From positions 124,001-188,000 of the forward strand of contig CAVSLM010000004.1 in the NCBI GenBank assembly GCA_963728895.1: a DNA stretch of 64,000 nt, in the 5' to 3' direction. Positions 40,990 to 49,133 of this stretch are shown here, piece after piece. This DNA comes from CAVSLM01 sp963728895. Its GTDB lineage: Bacteria > Pseudomonadota > Gammaproteobacteria > JBBQDK01. Position 1 is the first letter of the stretch, and every line of letters begins with the position of its first letter. The translations under genes were made by a program, and so were the position numbers. A model generated the notes under the pieces. The model made no database searches, had not been told where the DNA came from, and saw nothing but the letters and a program-made list of their open reading frames with translations.

Positions 40990-42831
40990 CTAGTCGCCTG
41001 TGCGTACACGATAGTGCTTGAACCAAAAGCTATCTTTCCTTCCAATATTGACGTTGAGCAGGATCGCGTGCAGCTGACCCCCTGCGATGCCCGGCACATG
41101 TCGGCCATCCAGATCAAGATAGGCAAGGCCCTCCGGCTCCTGCAGTCTCGCGGCAATCGGATGGAACTCGTATTTGAAATTTCCACTACCTGCCGATTTC
41201 ATAATCAATCGGCCGGAATTTACATCGAAGGCCCAGATTCCGCCATCCTTGGCATCGAAGTTTCTCCCCTTGCCGTTGAGTAGATAGAGCGTGCTTCCAT
41301 CGGTCGAGAAGACGCCACCCTGCAGATAGGGTTTGATCTCCTGCGGCCGGTTCGCCTGTTGCCAGAGGCGGACTTGCGTCCTGAAATCGAGGACCAAGCC
41401 TCGAGATTTGTCGAATCGCACCCCATAGACGAGGATCGGGTTGTGCTGATCGATATGGTTGGTCGACGTATAGAGATATCCCGTGAGCGGCTCAATGGCG
41501 CACCAACCTGCATGAGCCTGCTTGAATCCATTCCCGGGCTTTAGAGGATATGAATCGATGTATGCCAGAGTCTTTGCATCGAACACCGCGATACGCGGGA
41601 TCCAATTACTGTGGGTCTTTTCTACCGGGACGAAAAGTTTTTCCTGATAGACGTCGGGATCACCAAAATGATCGTATCCCTTCAACTCGGACGGTGCGTG
41701 ACTGTCGCCGAGGTGAAACGAACTTATTATTCCGTGGCCCGGGTCTGCGCTGCTCACCTTCGTGTTGAGATCATGCGTGAGGGGAAATTTCCAGATCTGG
41801 TGCTTGTTGGTGAAATACCAGGAATGACTGTCGGCCGCGACCCCTTGGAGATTTTCATTCCAGCCCGCGATTCGGTCGGATGGATGGTTGCCGAGATAGT
41901 CGATTCTGTGAACGTTGCTCGTCCTGCGTTCGGCGCCCGGCGTCGCCACGGCCAGACCGGTCAAGATCAAATGTTCGGCGCGTGCCTTCCACAGATCGAC
42001 GAGCTGGATCGCCTGCAGCGGCTGAAAGCTCCCTTTGTCGGTGCTGGCCGTGAGCGGCCCAGCGCCGCTGGCGACGCGCCACACACCGATGAAGTTCCAG
42101 TGCCCGTCGCTGGTCTGGAACATGTCGAAGTCGATCATCTGCTGTCGCGCATCGAGCTGGTGCTTGAGCGCCGCGAATGCCGTCCAGTCGTCCTTCCAGT
42201 ACAGTGCACCATTGCCGCTGCCCAGGCGCCAGACACCGGCGAACAACCGCTTGCCGCCGCTGACATAGGTTTCCACGTCGGCCAGGTACTGGGTATGCGC
42301 CAGCTCGGCGCGTTTAGCCACCAGTGCATCCCAGCTCAGGCCGACCAACAGTGCGCCGCTGCCGGGCGCCGGCTTCGGCTTGCGTCGCCACACACCGAGG
42401 TACTTCCAATCCTGTCCATCGTGGACCAGCCCGAGATCGATCAACTCCTGGGTGTTGGCGAGCTCCTTCCAGGTGGCGACGAATTGCTTCCACGGTGCCA
42501 GCAGCAGGGCGCCCTGGCGCGACCCTGCGCGCCACACGGCCGCGTAGCGCTGCGCACCGTCACGGCGATACGGCTCAACGTCGGCGAGGTATTGGTCGCG
42601 GCCGCCCAGGGTCTTCCATTTCTCCACCAACTGGTCCCAGCTCTGATCGTAGTACAGGGCGCCCACCCCGCCGGCACCTCTGGTGGCAGTCCTGGTGGAC
42701 CAAATACCGGCGAACGCCGGTTCGCCGTCGGGGGCTGGCCAGGCACAGATCGGCCAGAGCAGAGCCGCCACCAGTGTGAAGATGGGAAGTGCGTGCGCGA
42801 GAGCTGCGGCCATATCCCAGCGAGAGGTCAT
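40990..42831 (-). CDS. secreted protein with ~50-residue tryptophan repeats and a C-terminal beta-propeller-like domain
   Basis: 613 residues. A signal peptide (hydrophobic 8-30, cleavage near WPA) is followed by about five repeats of ~50 residues, each with a (Y/F).G(V/I)W core (residues ~40-44, 97-100, 145-148, 198-201, 248-251) and a L.DVE.Y turn. These resemble the bacterial tandem repeat domain 1 (BTRD1) pattern. Residues ~290-613 read as a YncE-like propeller (HRIDYLGNHPSDRIAG, YLYTSTNHIDQHNPILVYG, GVFSTDGSTLYLLNG, EPEGLAYLDLDG). The start at 42831 has GAGG 5 bases upstream and follows the stop of the metallopeptidase gene by 7 bases, so both are in one operon and share the same repeat type. 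Function unknown; binding to extracellular ligand is a guess. Confidence 0.75.
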   Translation of the reverse strand: MTSRWDMAAALAHALPIFTLVAALLWPICAWPAPDGEPAFAGIWSTRTATRGAGGVGALYYDQSWDQLVEKWKTLGGRDQYLADVEPYRRDGAQRYAAVWRAGSRQGALLLAPWKQFVATWKELANTQELIDLGLVHDGQDWKYLGVWRRKPKPAPGSGALLVGLSWDALVAKRAELAHTQYLADVETYVSGGKRLFAGVWRLGSGNGALYWKDDWTAFAALKHQLDARQQMIDFDMFQTSDGHWNFIGVWRVASGAGPLTASTDKGSFQPLQAIQLVDLWKARAEHLILTGLAVATPGAERRTSNVHRIDYLGNHPSDRIAGWNENLQGVAADSHSWYFTNKHQIWKFPLTHDLNTKVSSADPGHGIISSFHLGDSHAPSELKGYDHFGDPDVYQEKLFVPVEKTHSNWIPRIAVFDAKTLAYIDSYPLKPGNGFKQAHAGWCAIEPLTGYLYTSTNHIDQHNPILVYGVRFDKSRGLVLDFRTQVRLWQQANRPQEIKPYLQGGVFSTDGSTLYLLNGKGRNFDAKDGGIWAFDVNSGRLIMKSAGSGNFKYEFHPIAARLQEPEGLAYLDLDGRHVPGIAGGQLHAILLNVNIGRKDSFWFKHYRVRTGD

Positions 42832-42838
42832 CGGAGCC

Positions 42839-44470
42839 TCACTCGATCTCGGCCGCAAGCGGCACGTGGACCTCGACGTCGATCAGCGTGTTGCTGTCCT
42901 GCAGCGCGTTCCATTTGGCAATGAAGGCATCGTAGCTCATGCCGCGGAAAAGCGGGCCGGATGCCCCTCCGTCACGCCAAACTCCGATGTAGTGGGCCCG
43001 GCCGTCCGGGTCGCGGTAGGACTCGTAGTCAAGCATCCGCTGGGTATCGTGCAGGTCCTGCATTGTGTGTGCGAAGGCCGTCCAGTCGGTCTGCTGCAGC
43101 AGTGTGCTGCCGCCGCCGTCCACTTGCCAGACGCCGACGTAGCGACGGCTGTCGTGCTCGACATAGGTCTCCACATCGCTCAGGTGCGCCACCTTGCCCT
43201 GGGACTGCCACTGCATCACCAGTTGGTCCCAGCTGAGTCCAGCCAGTAGACCGCCGTCGCCGTGCCGGCCAGCCGGCCTGAGCCGCCAGACGCCAAGATA
43301 GCGCCGGCCGGCACCGCTGCCCCAGGTCTCGATGTCGATCAGATCCTGGGTCTTTTTCAGATCGGTCCAGGTCTTGGAAAAATGCGCCCAGTCGTTGGCG
43401 TAGAGGGCGCCGTTCCCGGCGCCCTCCCGCCACACCGCGAGATACCGTCGCTTGCCGCCAATCACGTAACTTTCCACGTCGGCAAGGTACTGATGCGTGC
43501 GCAGCGTCTTCCACTTGCCGACCAGGGCGTCCCAGGTCATGCCCACGAACAGGCCGCCGGTGCCGCCCGGATCCTTGGGGGCGAAAAGAGCGCTGTAGGT
43601 GGGCGCGGCCAGACCCACGGCACGAGCGAAGAAGGCGTAATTGTCGTTGTTGCGGATCGCCCAGGACGGCTTGTGCTCGGCAAGCGTGGTGCTCTTGTCG
43701 ACGCCGTAATACTTGTCGTCCTTCATGCCGCCAGCGCCGTCGGCGTGGTAGTCCACCACGTACTTTGCATTCACCGACAGCCAATGGAAGGCCTCGTGCA
43801 CCAGGCGCCGGGCCGCGTCATTCAGGCGGACCTCGGGGTCGACGAAGTTGTTGTTCACCGCGTCCCAGAACGCCGGACACGTGACGATGGTGCCGACCGG
43901 CGCGTGATAGGCGCTCGGCGCGCCGCTGCTGCCGACATTGTGCGCCGGGCAGACATCGGTGTGCTCGTTGCGCGGCGGGGCGATCGGGCTGCCGCAACGC
44001 AGGGTCCTGATGCCCTTGACAGCTGAGCCGCGCATCTCGAAGCGCCGTTCGGCCTTGCCCAATGCTTCGGCGACGAACGCTGCACGGTCTGCGTCGTATG
44101 GGCCGAACCAGCGTCGCAGTGCAGATGACGTTGACGAGTCCGTCAGGTCGCGACTCCACAAGGCCGCACGCTCGGCGGCGGGCCGCGAACGCACATAGGC
44201 GGCCACGCGATCAGCGCGCCAGGTGAAATAATGCGCGCGGCGCCAGGCCCGCTTCAGAAAGGCCTCCTGCGTATTGCTGCAGCCTTTCATCTCCGGCATC
44301 GGCGTGGCCGGCATCTGCGCGGGGTAGCTAATCTGCGCCAGGGCAGGCGTGGCGGCACAGGCCATCGCGGTGATCAACCCGGCGAACAACCATCGCCGGC
44401 CGTTGGAGGCGAAAGAGCGACCGCAGCGAGCGCGATCTGCGGAGCGCGCGTCAATAGCTTCGTGGGTCAT
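42839..44470 (-). CDS. secreted M35-like (aspzincin) metallopeptidase with tryptophan repeats
   Basis: 543 residues. AAGGAG lies about 8 bases before ATG 44470. A signal peptide (core 27-45, cleavage after ALA) precedes a zinc-peptidase domain. HEAFH at residues 225-229 is the HExxH site, and DDKYYGV...LAEHKPSWAIRNNDNYAFF (about 251-281) matches the lysine-specific/deuterolysin (M35) pattern YG...LA...P..A..N.DNY.YF. Paired cysteines (about 64, 159, 174, 198) suggest disulfides. Residues ~305-543 hold about four repeats with (Y).(A/G)VW cores (343-346, 391-395, 444-448, 494-498) like those of the downstream protein. Probably a protease released outside the cell and targeted by its repeat region. 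First gene of a two-gene operon. Confidence 0.8.
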   Translation of the reverse strand: MTHEAIDARSADRARCGRSFASNGRRWLFAGLITAMACAATPALAQISYPAQMPATPMPEMKGCSNTQEAFLKRAWRRAHYFTWRADRVAAYVRSRPAAERAALWSRDLTDSSTSSALRRWFGPYDADRAAFVAEALGKAERRFEMRGSAVKGIRTLRCGSPIAPPRNEHTDVCPAHNVGSSGAPSAYHAPVGTIVTCPAFWDAVNNNFVDPEVRLNDAARRLVHEAFHWLSVNAKYVVDYHADGAGGMKDDKYYGVDKSTTLAEHKPSWAIRNNDNYAFFARAVGLAAPTYSALFAPKDPGGTGGLFVGMTWDALVGKWKTLRTHQYLADVESYVIGGKRRYLAVWREGAGNGALYANDWAHFSKTWTDLKKTQDLIDIETWGSGAGRRYLGVWRLRPAGRHGDGGLLAGLSWDQLVMQWQSQGKVAHLSDVETYVEHDSRRYVGVWQVDGGGSTLLQQTDWTAFAHTMQDLHDTQRMLDYESYRDPDGRAHYIGVWRDGGASGPLFRGMSYDAFIAKWNALQDSNTLIDVEVHVPLAAEIE

Positions 44471-44598
44471 CGTCCTACTCCTTTTTGCAGGGCGGGACGC
44501 CGCCATCCCGCGGACGGGCACTCAACCAATAAGCTTGCAACTGTGTACCATATTCATCAGAGTTTGCGACGGTAGGCATTCTCATAAGGAGCTTGGGC

Positions 44599-45186
44599 AT
44601 GAATATTATCCGAACGCTGTCGGTGACGTATGGGATTATCGTTATCGCGATTTGTCATCTATGTATTTCTCCGGATATCGCGCAAGCGGATCCCATGAGT
44701 ACACGAGAGAACTTCACGAACCGCCCCGGAAATGACTTCCATCATTTCCGGGTGGGGAATGGTTCGTGCTCGACCTCCTGCGCCACCATTGCCAAGTGCC
44801 GGGCGTATACCTATGTGATCTCGACCGACACCTGCTGGTTAAAGGACAAAGTCCCCAACCCGGTTAGTAACCATTGTTGTCTGTCCGGGGTAAAAGTCAT
44901 GAGTGCGCAGGAGTACGGCGTAGATCGGCCAGGATCCGATATCAAGCCCGGTTTTCCGGTCGTTACCAGCGACCAGTGTGAGTCCTATTGCAAGAACGAA
45001 TCACAATGTCGTTCCTATACTTTTGTGAAGCCGGGCGTACAGGGGCACAGCGGAATGTGCTGGCTCAAGAAAAGCAGGCCGCAGAAGGTCAATAATAACT
45101 GCTGCGTATCAGGTCACCGGCTTTTCACACCCGTGAAATCACCTGTCGAGCCAATCAAGCCAAAAATTAAAATGACGCCGGATTGA
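44599..45186 (+). CDS. secreted protein with two PAN/Apple-like domains
   Basis: 195 residues. ATG 44599 has AAGGAG 7 bases upstream. A signal peptide (MNIIRTLSVTYGIIVIAICH, cleavage near AQA) is followed by two similar cysteine-rich units: NFTNRPGNDFHHFRV...SCSTSCATIAKCRAYTYV...CWLKDKV...NHCCLSG and YGVDRPGSDIKPGF...QCESYCKNESQCRSYTFV...CWLKKSR...NNCCVSG. This is the PAN_4/Apple pattern, which mediates protein or carbohydrate binding. It is divergent from the metallopeptidase gene (128 bases between starts) and visibly more AT-rich than its neighbours, a sign of recent acquisition. Function unknown. Confidence 0.82.
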   Translation: MNIIRTLSVTYGIIVIAICHLCISPDIAQADPMSTRENFTNRPGNDFHHFRVGNGSCSTSCATIAKCRAYTYVISTDTCWLKDKVPNPVSNHCCLSGVKVMSAQEYGVDRPGSDIKPGFPVVTSDQCESYCKNESQCRSYTFVKPGVQGHSGMCWLKKSRPQKVNNNCCVSGHRLFTPVKSPVEPIKPKIKMTPD

Positions 45187-45270
45187 TCTGCCCACGCGGC
45201 TATTTCAAACCCGAAATCCAGTCCTTTCCCCATGCCGCCAGCTTCCGCGAAGCCGGCCCGGCCGCGGCAG

Positions 45271-46833
45271 TCAGCAGGGTGAGGAGAAATCGGCACTCAC
45301 CGGGCAGGCGTGCGGATCTTCCGCGCAGACCTCCTTCACATAGGCGTCGATCGAGCAATAGCCGTTGTCTATCTCCATATCCTTTTCGAACGCCTCGGCC
45401 GCCTTTTTCATCACTTCGAAGACGTCGTCGGAAAAGAGCTCCTTGGCATCGAGGGGCGCTTCGGGGTGGATGTTGGAGTTCAGGAATTCCAGCGCGGAGC
45501 CAGCGACCTGGATCGTCAGGCGGCGGGCGGGCGGCGGGCCGCCGGTGCTGTTGGAGGTGATCGGATATTTGAACTGCCAAGGCTTGTTTTCCTCGGCGCA
45601 GGCGCCGATCGGGCCAGTGAGCTCGATACCCGCCTGATACCACGTCTGCAGGTCACCCGTGTCCCAGCTCGTGATGTGGAGATAAGGGAAGTTCGTCTCC
45701 AGTTGGCCCTGCCCGGTCTCCCAGATCACCTCGTCGGGATGCTTGATTCGCAATCCGCAGAAATTGTTGGGGATCACATAGTCGCCGTTCGCATCCAGCG
45801 GCAGGTAGTTCGGAAGTAGCTCATAGGGCAATGACATCCTCGGATGGTTGTCGATCATCGTGGTGAAATCGACGACCACGCGAAATTCGTGATGGGTGAT
45901 GTTCAGCCATGGCGGCGGCGAAGGCAGCCCCGCGACCGTGCCGCCCCGACCACCGCCACCGCCTCCACCGGGCGGCACCGTACCGCCACCCGGCGGCTTG
46001 ATCTGCGGGCTCGGCACCACATAGGTCTCGATGTCTCGCGTGCGCAGCCCGTGCGCCGTCTCCTGTTCGCCCAAGGCCACGAAATGCTCGAAGTCGCGCG
46101 GCTGCGAAAGCTCGCTCTCGCCGTGGCCGCCGACCCAGAGGCCGACATAGCGGACCTGCCCGCCGATGATCACCCGCTCGAAGTCGCGCAGCTCCAGCCC
46201 CTTGGCGTGCATGGCGTCGCGCGTCTTCAGAAAGGTTCCCGGGGCCTGCGGTGGCGTCAGCAGGTTGGACCCGGTGCCGCTGTGGAAGAGTCCACTGTAG
46301 AGGAGCCGGCTATCCACCACCTCGACCTCGACATCGTCGAGCCGCATTCCGCGGCTCACCAGTGCCTTGCCGCGGGCGAGGAAGGCATCCTGCTCCATCG
46401 GCCCGGTCAGAAGCTCGTCGCCGGTCCCCGGCCGCCAGACTGCGATATAGCGCCGCCCACCATTGGCAACACGGAAGATCTCGAAATCGACCATACGCAG
46501 CCCCTGCGCCATGCGCCTCTTGCGCGCCTCGCGCAGTTCGACCGGGCCCATCGGCCCGTCGAAGATGCTGGAGCCGGTGCCGGCGACCCAGAGCCCGGTA
46601 TAGGTCCGGTGCCCGTTCACTTCGTTGGTCTCGACGTCAATCAGACGCAGGCCCTTGCCCGTCATCTCGACACCACGCGCCGCAAAATCGGCGCGGCTCA
46701 GCGGTCCCGTCACGAGGTTCGATCCGGTTCCCGAGCTCCAGACGCCCTGAAAGCGCAACTCCTCGCCCTGCGCCATGCCGGCAATTGACAATAAAAGAAC
46801 TGCCGTGGTAATTGCCCTGCAAAGTTCAAGCAT
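45271..46833 (-). CDS. secreted protein with five ~50-residue tryptophan repeats and an unknown C-terminal domain
   Basis: 520 residues. Signal peptide MLELCRAITTAVLLLSIAGM with cleavage near QG. Five repeats follow with G(V/L)W or AVW cores at about 29-32, 80-82, 130-133, 180-183 and 230-233, each with a GTGS..L..GP segment and GLRL.DVE. Residues ~272-300 form a Pro/Gly-rich linker. The remaining ~220 residues (LNITHHEFRVVVDFTTMIDN, PYLHITSWDTGDLQTW, and a Cys-bearing end CSIDAYVKEVCAEDPHAC) match nothing I know. The repeat type matches the metallopeptidase and propeller proteins nearby, so the three probably share a partner or surface. Confidence 0.75.
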   Translation of the reverse strand: MLELCRAITTAVLLLSIAGMAQGEELRFQGVWSSGTGSNLVTGPLSRADFAARGVEMTGKGLRLIDVETNEVNGHRTYTGLWVAGTGSSIFDGPMGPVELREARKRRMAQGLRMVDFEIFRVANGGRRYIAVWRPGTGDELLTGPMEQDAFLARGKALVSRGMRLDDVEVEVVDSRLLYSGLFHSGTGSNLLTPPQAPGTFLKTRDAMHAKGLELRDFERVIIGGQVRYVGLWVGGHGESELSQPRDFEHFVALGEQETAHGLRTRDIETYVVPSPQIKPPGGGTVPPGGGGGGGRGGTVAGLPSPPPWLNITHHEFRVVVDFTTMIDNHPRMSLPYELLPNYLPLDANGDYVIPNNFCGLRIKHPDEVIWETGQGQLETNFPYLHITSWDTGDLQTWYQAGIELTGPIGACAEENKPWQFKYPITSNSTGGPPPARRLTIQVAGSALEFLNSNIHPEAPLDAKELFSDDVFEVMKKAAEAFEKDMEIDNGYCSIDAYVKEVCAEDPHACPVSADFSSPC

Positions 46834-47187
46834 TGCGAGCCTCCTTCAGGGAGTAGACCTGCACGATAGCATTCTTCCGCTTTGCGACGAGCGGACCGAC
46901 CAAATACACGCCCAGGATGCCCATGATCAGCCGCCGCGTCCGGGCGCCCGCAGTGGCTGCATCGAATCCGAAATCCTCTATCTTGGAAAGGTATCGTACA
47001 GAGCCCGGCGCCGATTGGCGTCTTCGACGAGTACGTCAAGCGAAACGACCCGCTGTTCGTGGACGCGCCGCAATACGGCGTCCCGATTGTGCGCAACCGA
47101 TACTCGTCGGGCGGTCACCAAAGCGTAGTCGCGGATTCGGAGGGCGTCGCAACGGAGTTTGGCCTACACATGAAATGGTGGAAGTAA
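46834..47187 (+). pseudogene. fragment of an unrecognised gene, 3' end only
   Basis: From about 46927 to a TAA at 47185-47187 the frame reads without a start codon and has protein-like sequence, including PIGVFDEYVKRNDPLFVDAP and QYGVPIVRNRYSSGGHQ, ending GLHMKWWK. I do not recognise the family. The 5' part is missing, so it is a remnant. The left 90 bases should contain the promoter of the minus-strand repeat protein. The stop overlaps the next small gene. Confidence 0.4.
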
Positions 47188-47375
47188 GCAAGCTGATGCC
47201 GAGCAAGCGTAGCGAATTGGACAACATTCTTCGCCTGCTCGCGGATTGTATTGACCGCTATCCGGACGAGGATTTGGCTCCAATTTTTCGGCCGGCCGCA
47301 ACGTTCATGCATTCTGCCGAGCCCAAGAAGAAGTCTCCCGCGCAGAAGGCGGGACCGCAGAAATGCGTGAAATAG
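47175..47375 (+). CDS. small hypothetical protein
   Basis: 66 residues from ATG 47175 (MVEVSKLMPSKRSELDNILR; then LADCIDRYPDEDLAPIFRPA) with a basic C-terminal tail. The start overlaps the stop of the upstream fragment by 13 bases, a layout typical of co-transcribed small genes. The helical, charged pattern is coding-like, but no family is recognised. Confidence 0.4.
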   Translation: MVEVSKLMPSKRSELDNILRLLADCIDRYPDEDLAPIFRPAATFMHSAEPKKKSPAQKAGPQKCVK

Positions 47376-47751
47376 CCGACCTTGATCGAAGCGCTTTCAA
47401 GGCGCTTGTGCAAGCCACTGAATTCCATTCACACCAGCGCGCACGCGCAAGAACCATATCGAAGACCGGATAGAGCAAAGTGGAATCCAGGTATCGGATG
47501 ACAATGTTAGTCCGATACCCAAACCATGGGACTGGGTTCCATCTCCTCATTTGCGCTGCACACTCTTCCTCGATCCCGCTTCCCTTCATCGAGGCTACGA
47601 GTTTCTTCCTGGGAGCAATTGTTTCTCACCGTCCTCTGTCCGCTTAGTGCACGATCGGCAATTCCGGCAGCATTCCTTCTACATGCGCCGGAGTCGCGAA
47701 ACAAAGCAGATGACGCAGTATTCGCGACGTGTCCCGATGCGACTACTGCGT
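47376..47751. other. right boundary of the accessory block
   Basis: 375 bases with no recognised gene. An inverted repeat AAGCGC...GCGCTT lies near 47387-47407 but has no T-run. The mnmE stop is at 47752, so this is where the conserved origin cluster resumes. Confidence 0.4.
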
Positions 47752-49101
47752 CTACTTTCCGATGCAGAAACTGGAAAAGATTCGCTCCAGGAGATCTTCG
47801 CTGGTAAACGCGCCGGTGATTTCCGAGAGCGCTTGTTGCGCGAGGCGCAGCTCTTCGGCCATGAGCTCGCCGGCGCGCTGCTGCAGGTGCGCACGTGCGG
47901 CTTGCAGGTGTTCGTCGGCGCGGCGCAGGGCATCGAGGTGGCGGCGGCGTGCGACGAAGTCGCCTTCGCCTGCACCCTGGAAACCCATGCAGTCTTCGAG
48001 ATGCGCGCGCAGTGCGGCGATGCCGGCGCCGGTGTGCGCGGAAATTCCGATCTCGGGAGGATCGGCGGCTGCGATCAGGCCGGCGCTGCGGCCGGTCAGG
48101 TCGATCTTGTTGCGTACCACGGTGATGCCCGGACCGGTCGGGAGCTTCGCCGGCAGCTCGGTGTCTCCGGCCTGTGGACCGGCACTGTCGTCGACGATCA
48201 GCAGCACGCGATCGGCACGCCCGATCTCGGTCCAGGCGCGGCGGATGCCTTCGGCCTCGATGCGATCGGCGCTGTCGCGCAGGCCCGCCGTGTCGATGAC
48301 GTGCACCGGCATGCCTTCGATCTGGATGGGCTCGCGCAGCACATCGCGCGTGGTGCCGGGGATGTCGGTGACGATGGCCGCGTCGTAGCCGGCGAGGCGG
48401 TTCAACAGACTGGACTTGCCGACATTGGGGCGTCCGGCAATGACCACGGTCATGCCTTCGCGCAGCAGACAGCCCTGGCGCGCAGCGCGCTGCACGGCGG
48501 AGAGACGCTCGGCGATTTCATCGAGCTGCTGCACGATCTGTGCGTCGGCGAGGAAATCGATTTCGTCCTCCGGAAAATCGATCGCGGCCTCCACGTAGCT
48601 GCGCAGCGCAATCACGCCTTCGACGAGATCCTGGATCCGCTGCGACAACGCGCCCTGCAACGTGCGCGCGGCGGCCCGCACCGCCTGGTCGGTGCCTGCA
48701 GCGATGAGGTCGGCGACGGCTTCGGCCTGCACCAGATCGAGCTTGTCGTTGAGAAAGGCGCGCAGCGAGAACTCGCCGGGCCGCGCCGGGCGTGCGCCGA
48801 GCTCCAGCACCCGCTGCAGCAACAAGTCGAGCAGCACCGGGCCGCCGTGGGCCTGCAGCTCGAGCACGCTCTCCCCGGTGAAGGAATGCGGTGCGGGAAA
48901 GAACAGCGCGAGGCCGGTGTCGAGCGCCTCGTCCCGCGCGTCGCAAAACTGCGCAAGCGTCGCGTGGCGCGCGGCAGGTATGACGCCCAGCAGGCGCTGC
49001 GCGATATGACCGGAGGCAGGCCCGGAGACCCGCACGATGCCCACACCGCCGCGCCCCGGCGCCGTGGCGATGGCGGCGATGGTGTCGTTGGGCTGCGGCA
49101 T
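47752..49101 (-). CDS. mnmE: tRNA uridine-5-carboxymethylaminomethyl modification GTPase MnmE
   Basis: 449-residue GTPase that works with MnmG on tRNA U34. The start MPQPNDTIAAIATAPGRGGV is the family N-terminus (tetrahydrofolate-binding domain). G1 is GRPNVGKSSLLNRL, followed by DIPGTTRD, DTAGLRDS and NKIDL, and the C-terminal catalytic tail ends in FCIGK. It is 32 bases after yidC (the start lies downstream of the yidC stop at 49134). A longer in-frame upstream reading is overlap with yidC. Confidence 0.97.
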   Translation of the reverse strand: MPQPNDTIAAIATAPGRGGVGIVRVSGPASGHIAQRLLGVIPAARHATLAQFCDARDEALDTGLALFFPAPHSFTGESVLELQAHGGPVLLDLLLQRVLELGARPARPGEFSLRAFLNDKLDLVQAEAVADLIAAGTDQAVRAAARTLQGALSQRIQDLVEGVIALRSYVEAAIDFPEDEIDFLADAQIVQQLDEIAERLSAVQRAARQGCLLREGMTVVIAGRPNVGKSSLLNRLAGYDAAIVTDIPGTTRDVLREPIQIEGMPVHVIDTAGLRDSADRIEAEGIRRAWTEIGRADRVLLIVDDSAGPQAGDTELPAKLPTGPGITVVRNKIDLTGRSAGLIAAADPPEIGISAHTGAGIAALRAHLEDCMGFQGAGEGDFVARRRHLDALRRADEHLQAARAHLQQRAGELMAEELRLAQQALSEITGAFTSEDLLERIFSSFCIGK

Positions 49102-49133
49102 GTGGGCGTCGCGCGCCGCCGAGGGGCGCGCGT

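Noticed and set aside
47387..47407. Terminator or attachment site at the right edge of the accessory block
   Set aside because: Short inverted repeat without T-run, and no matching direct repeat at the left edge was found by eye.
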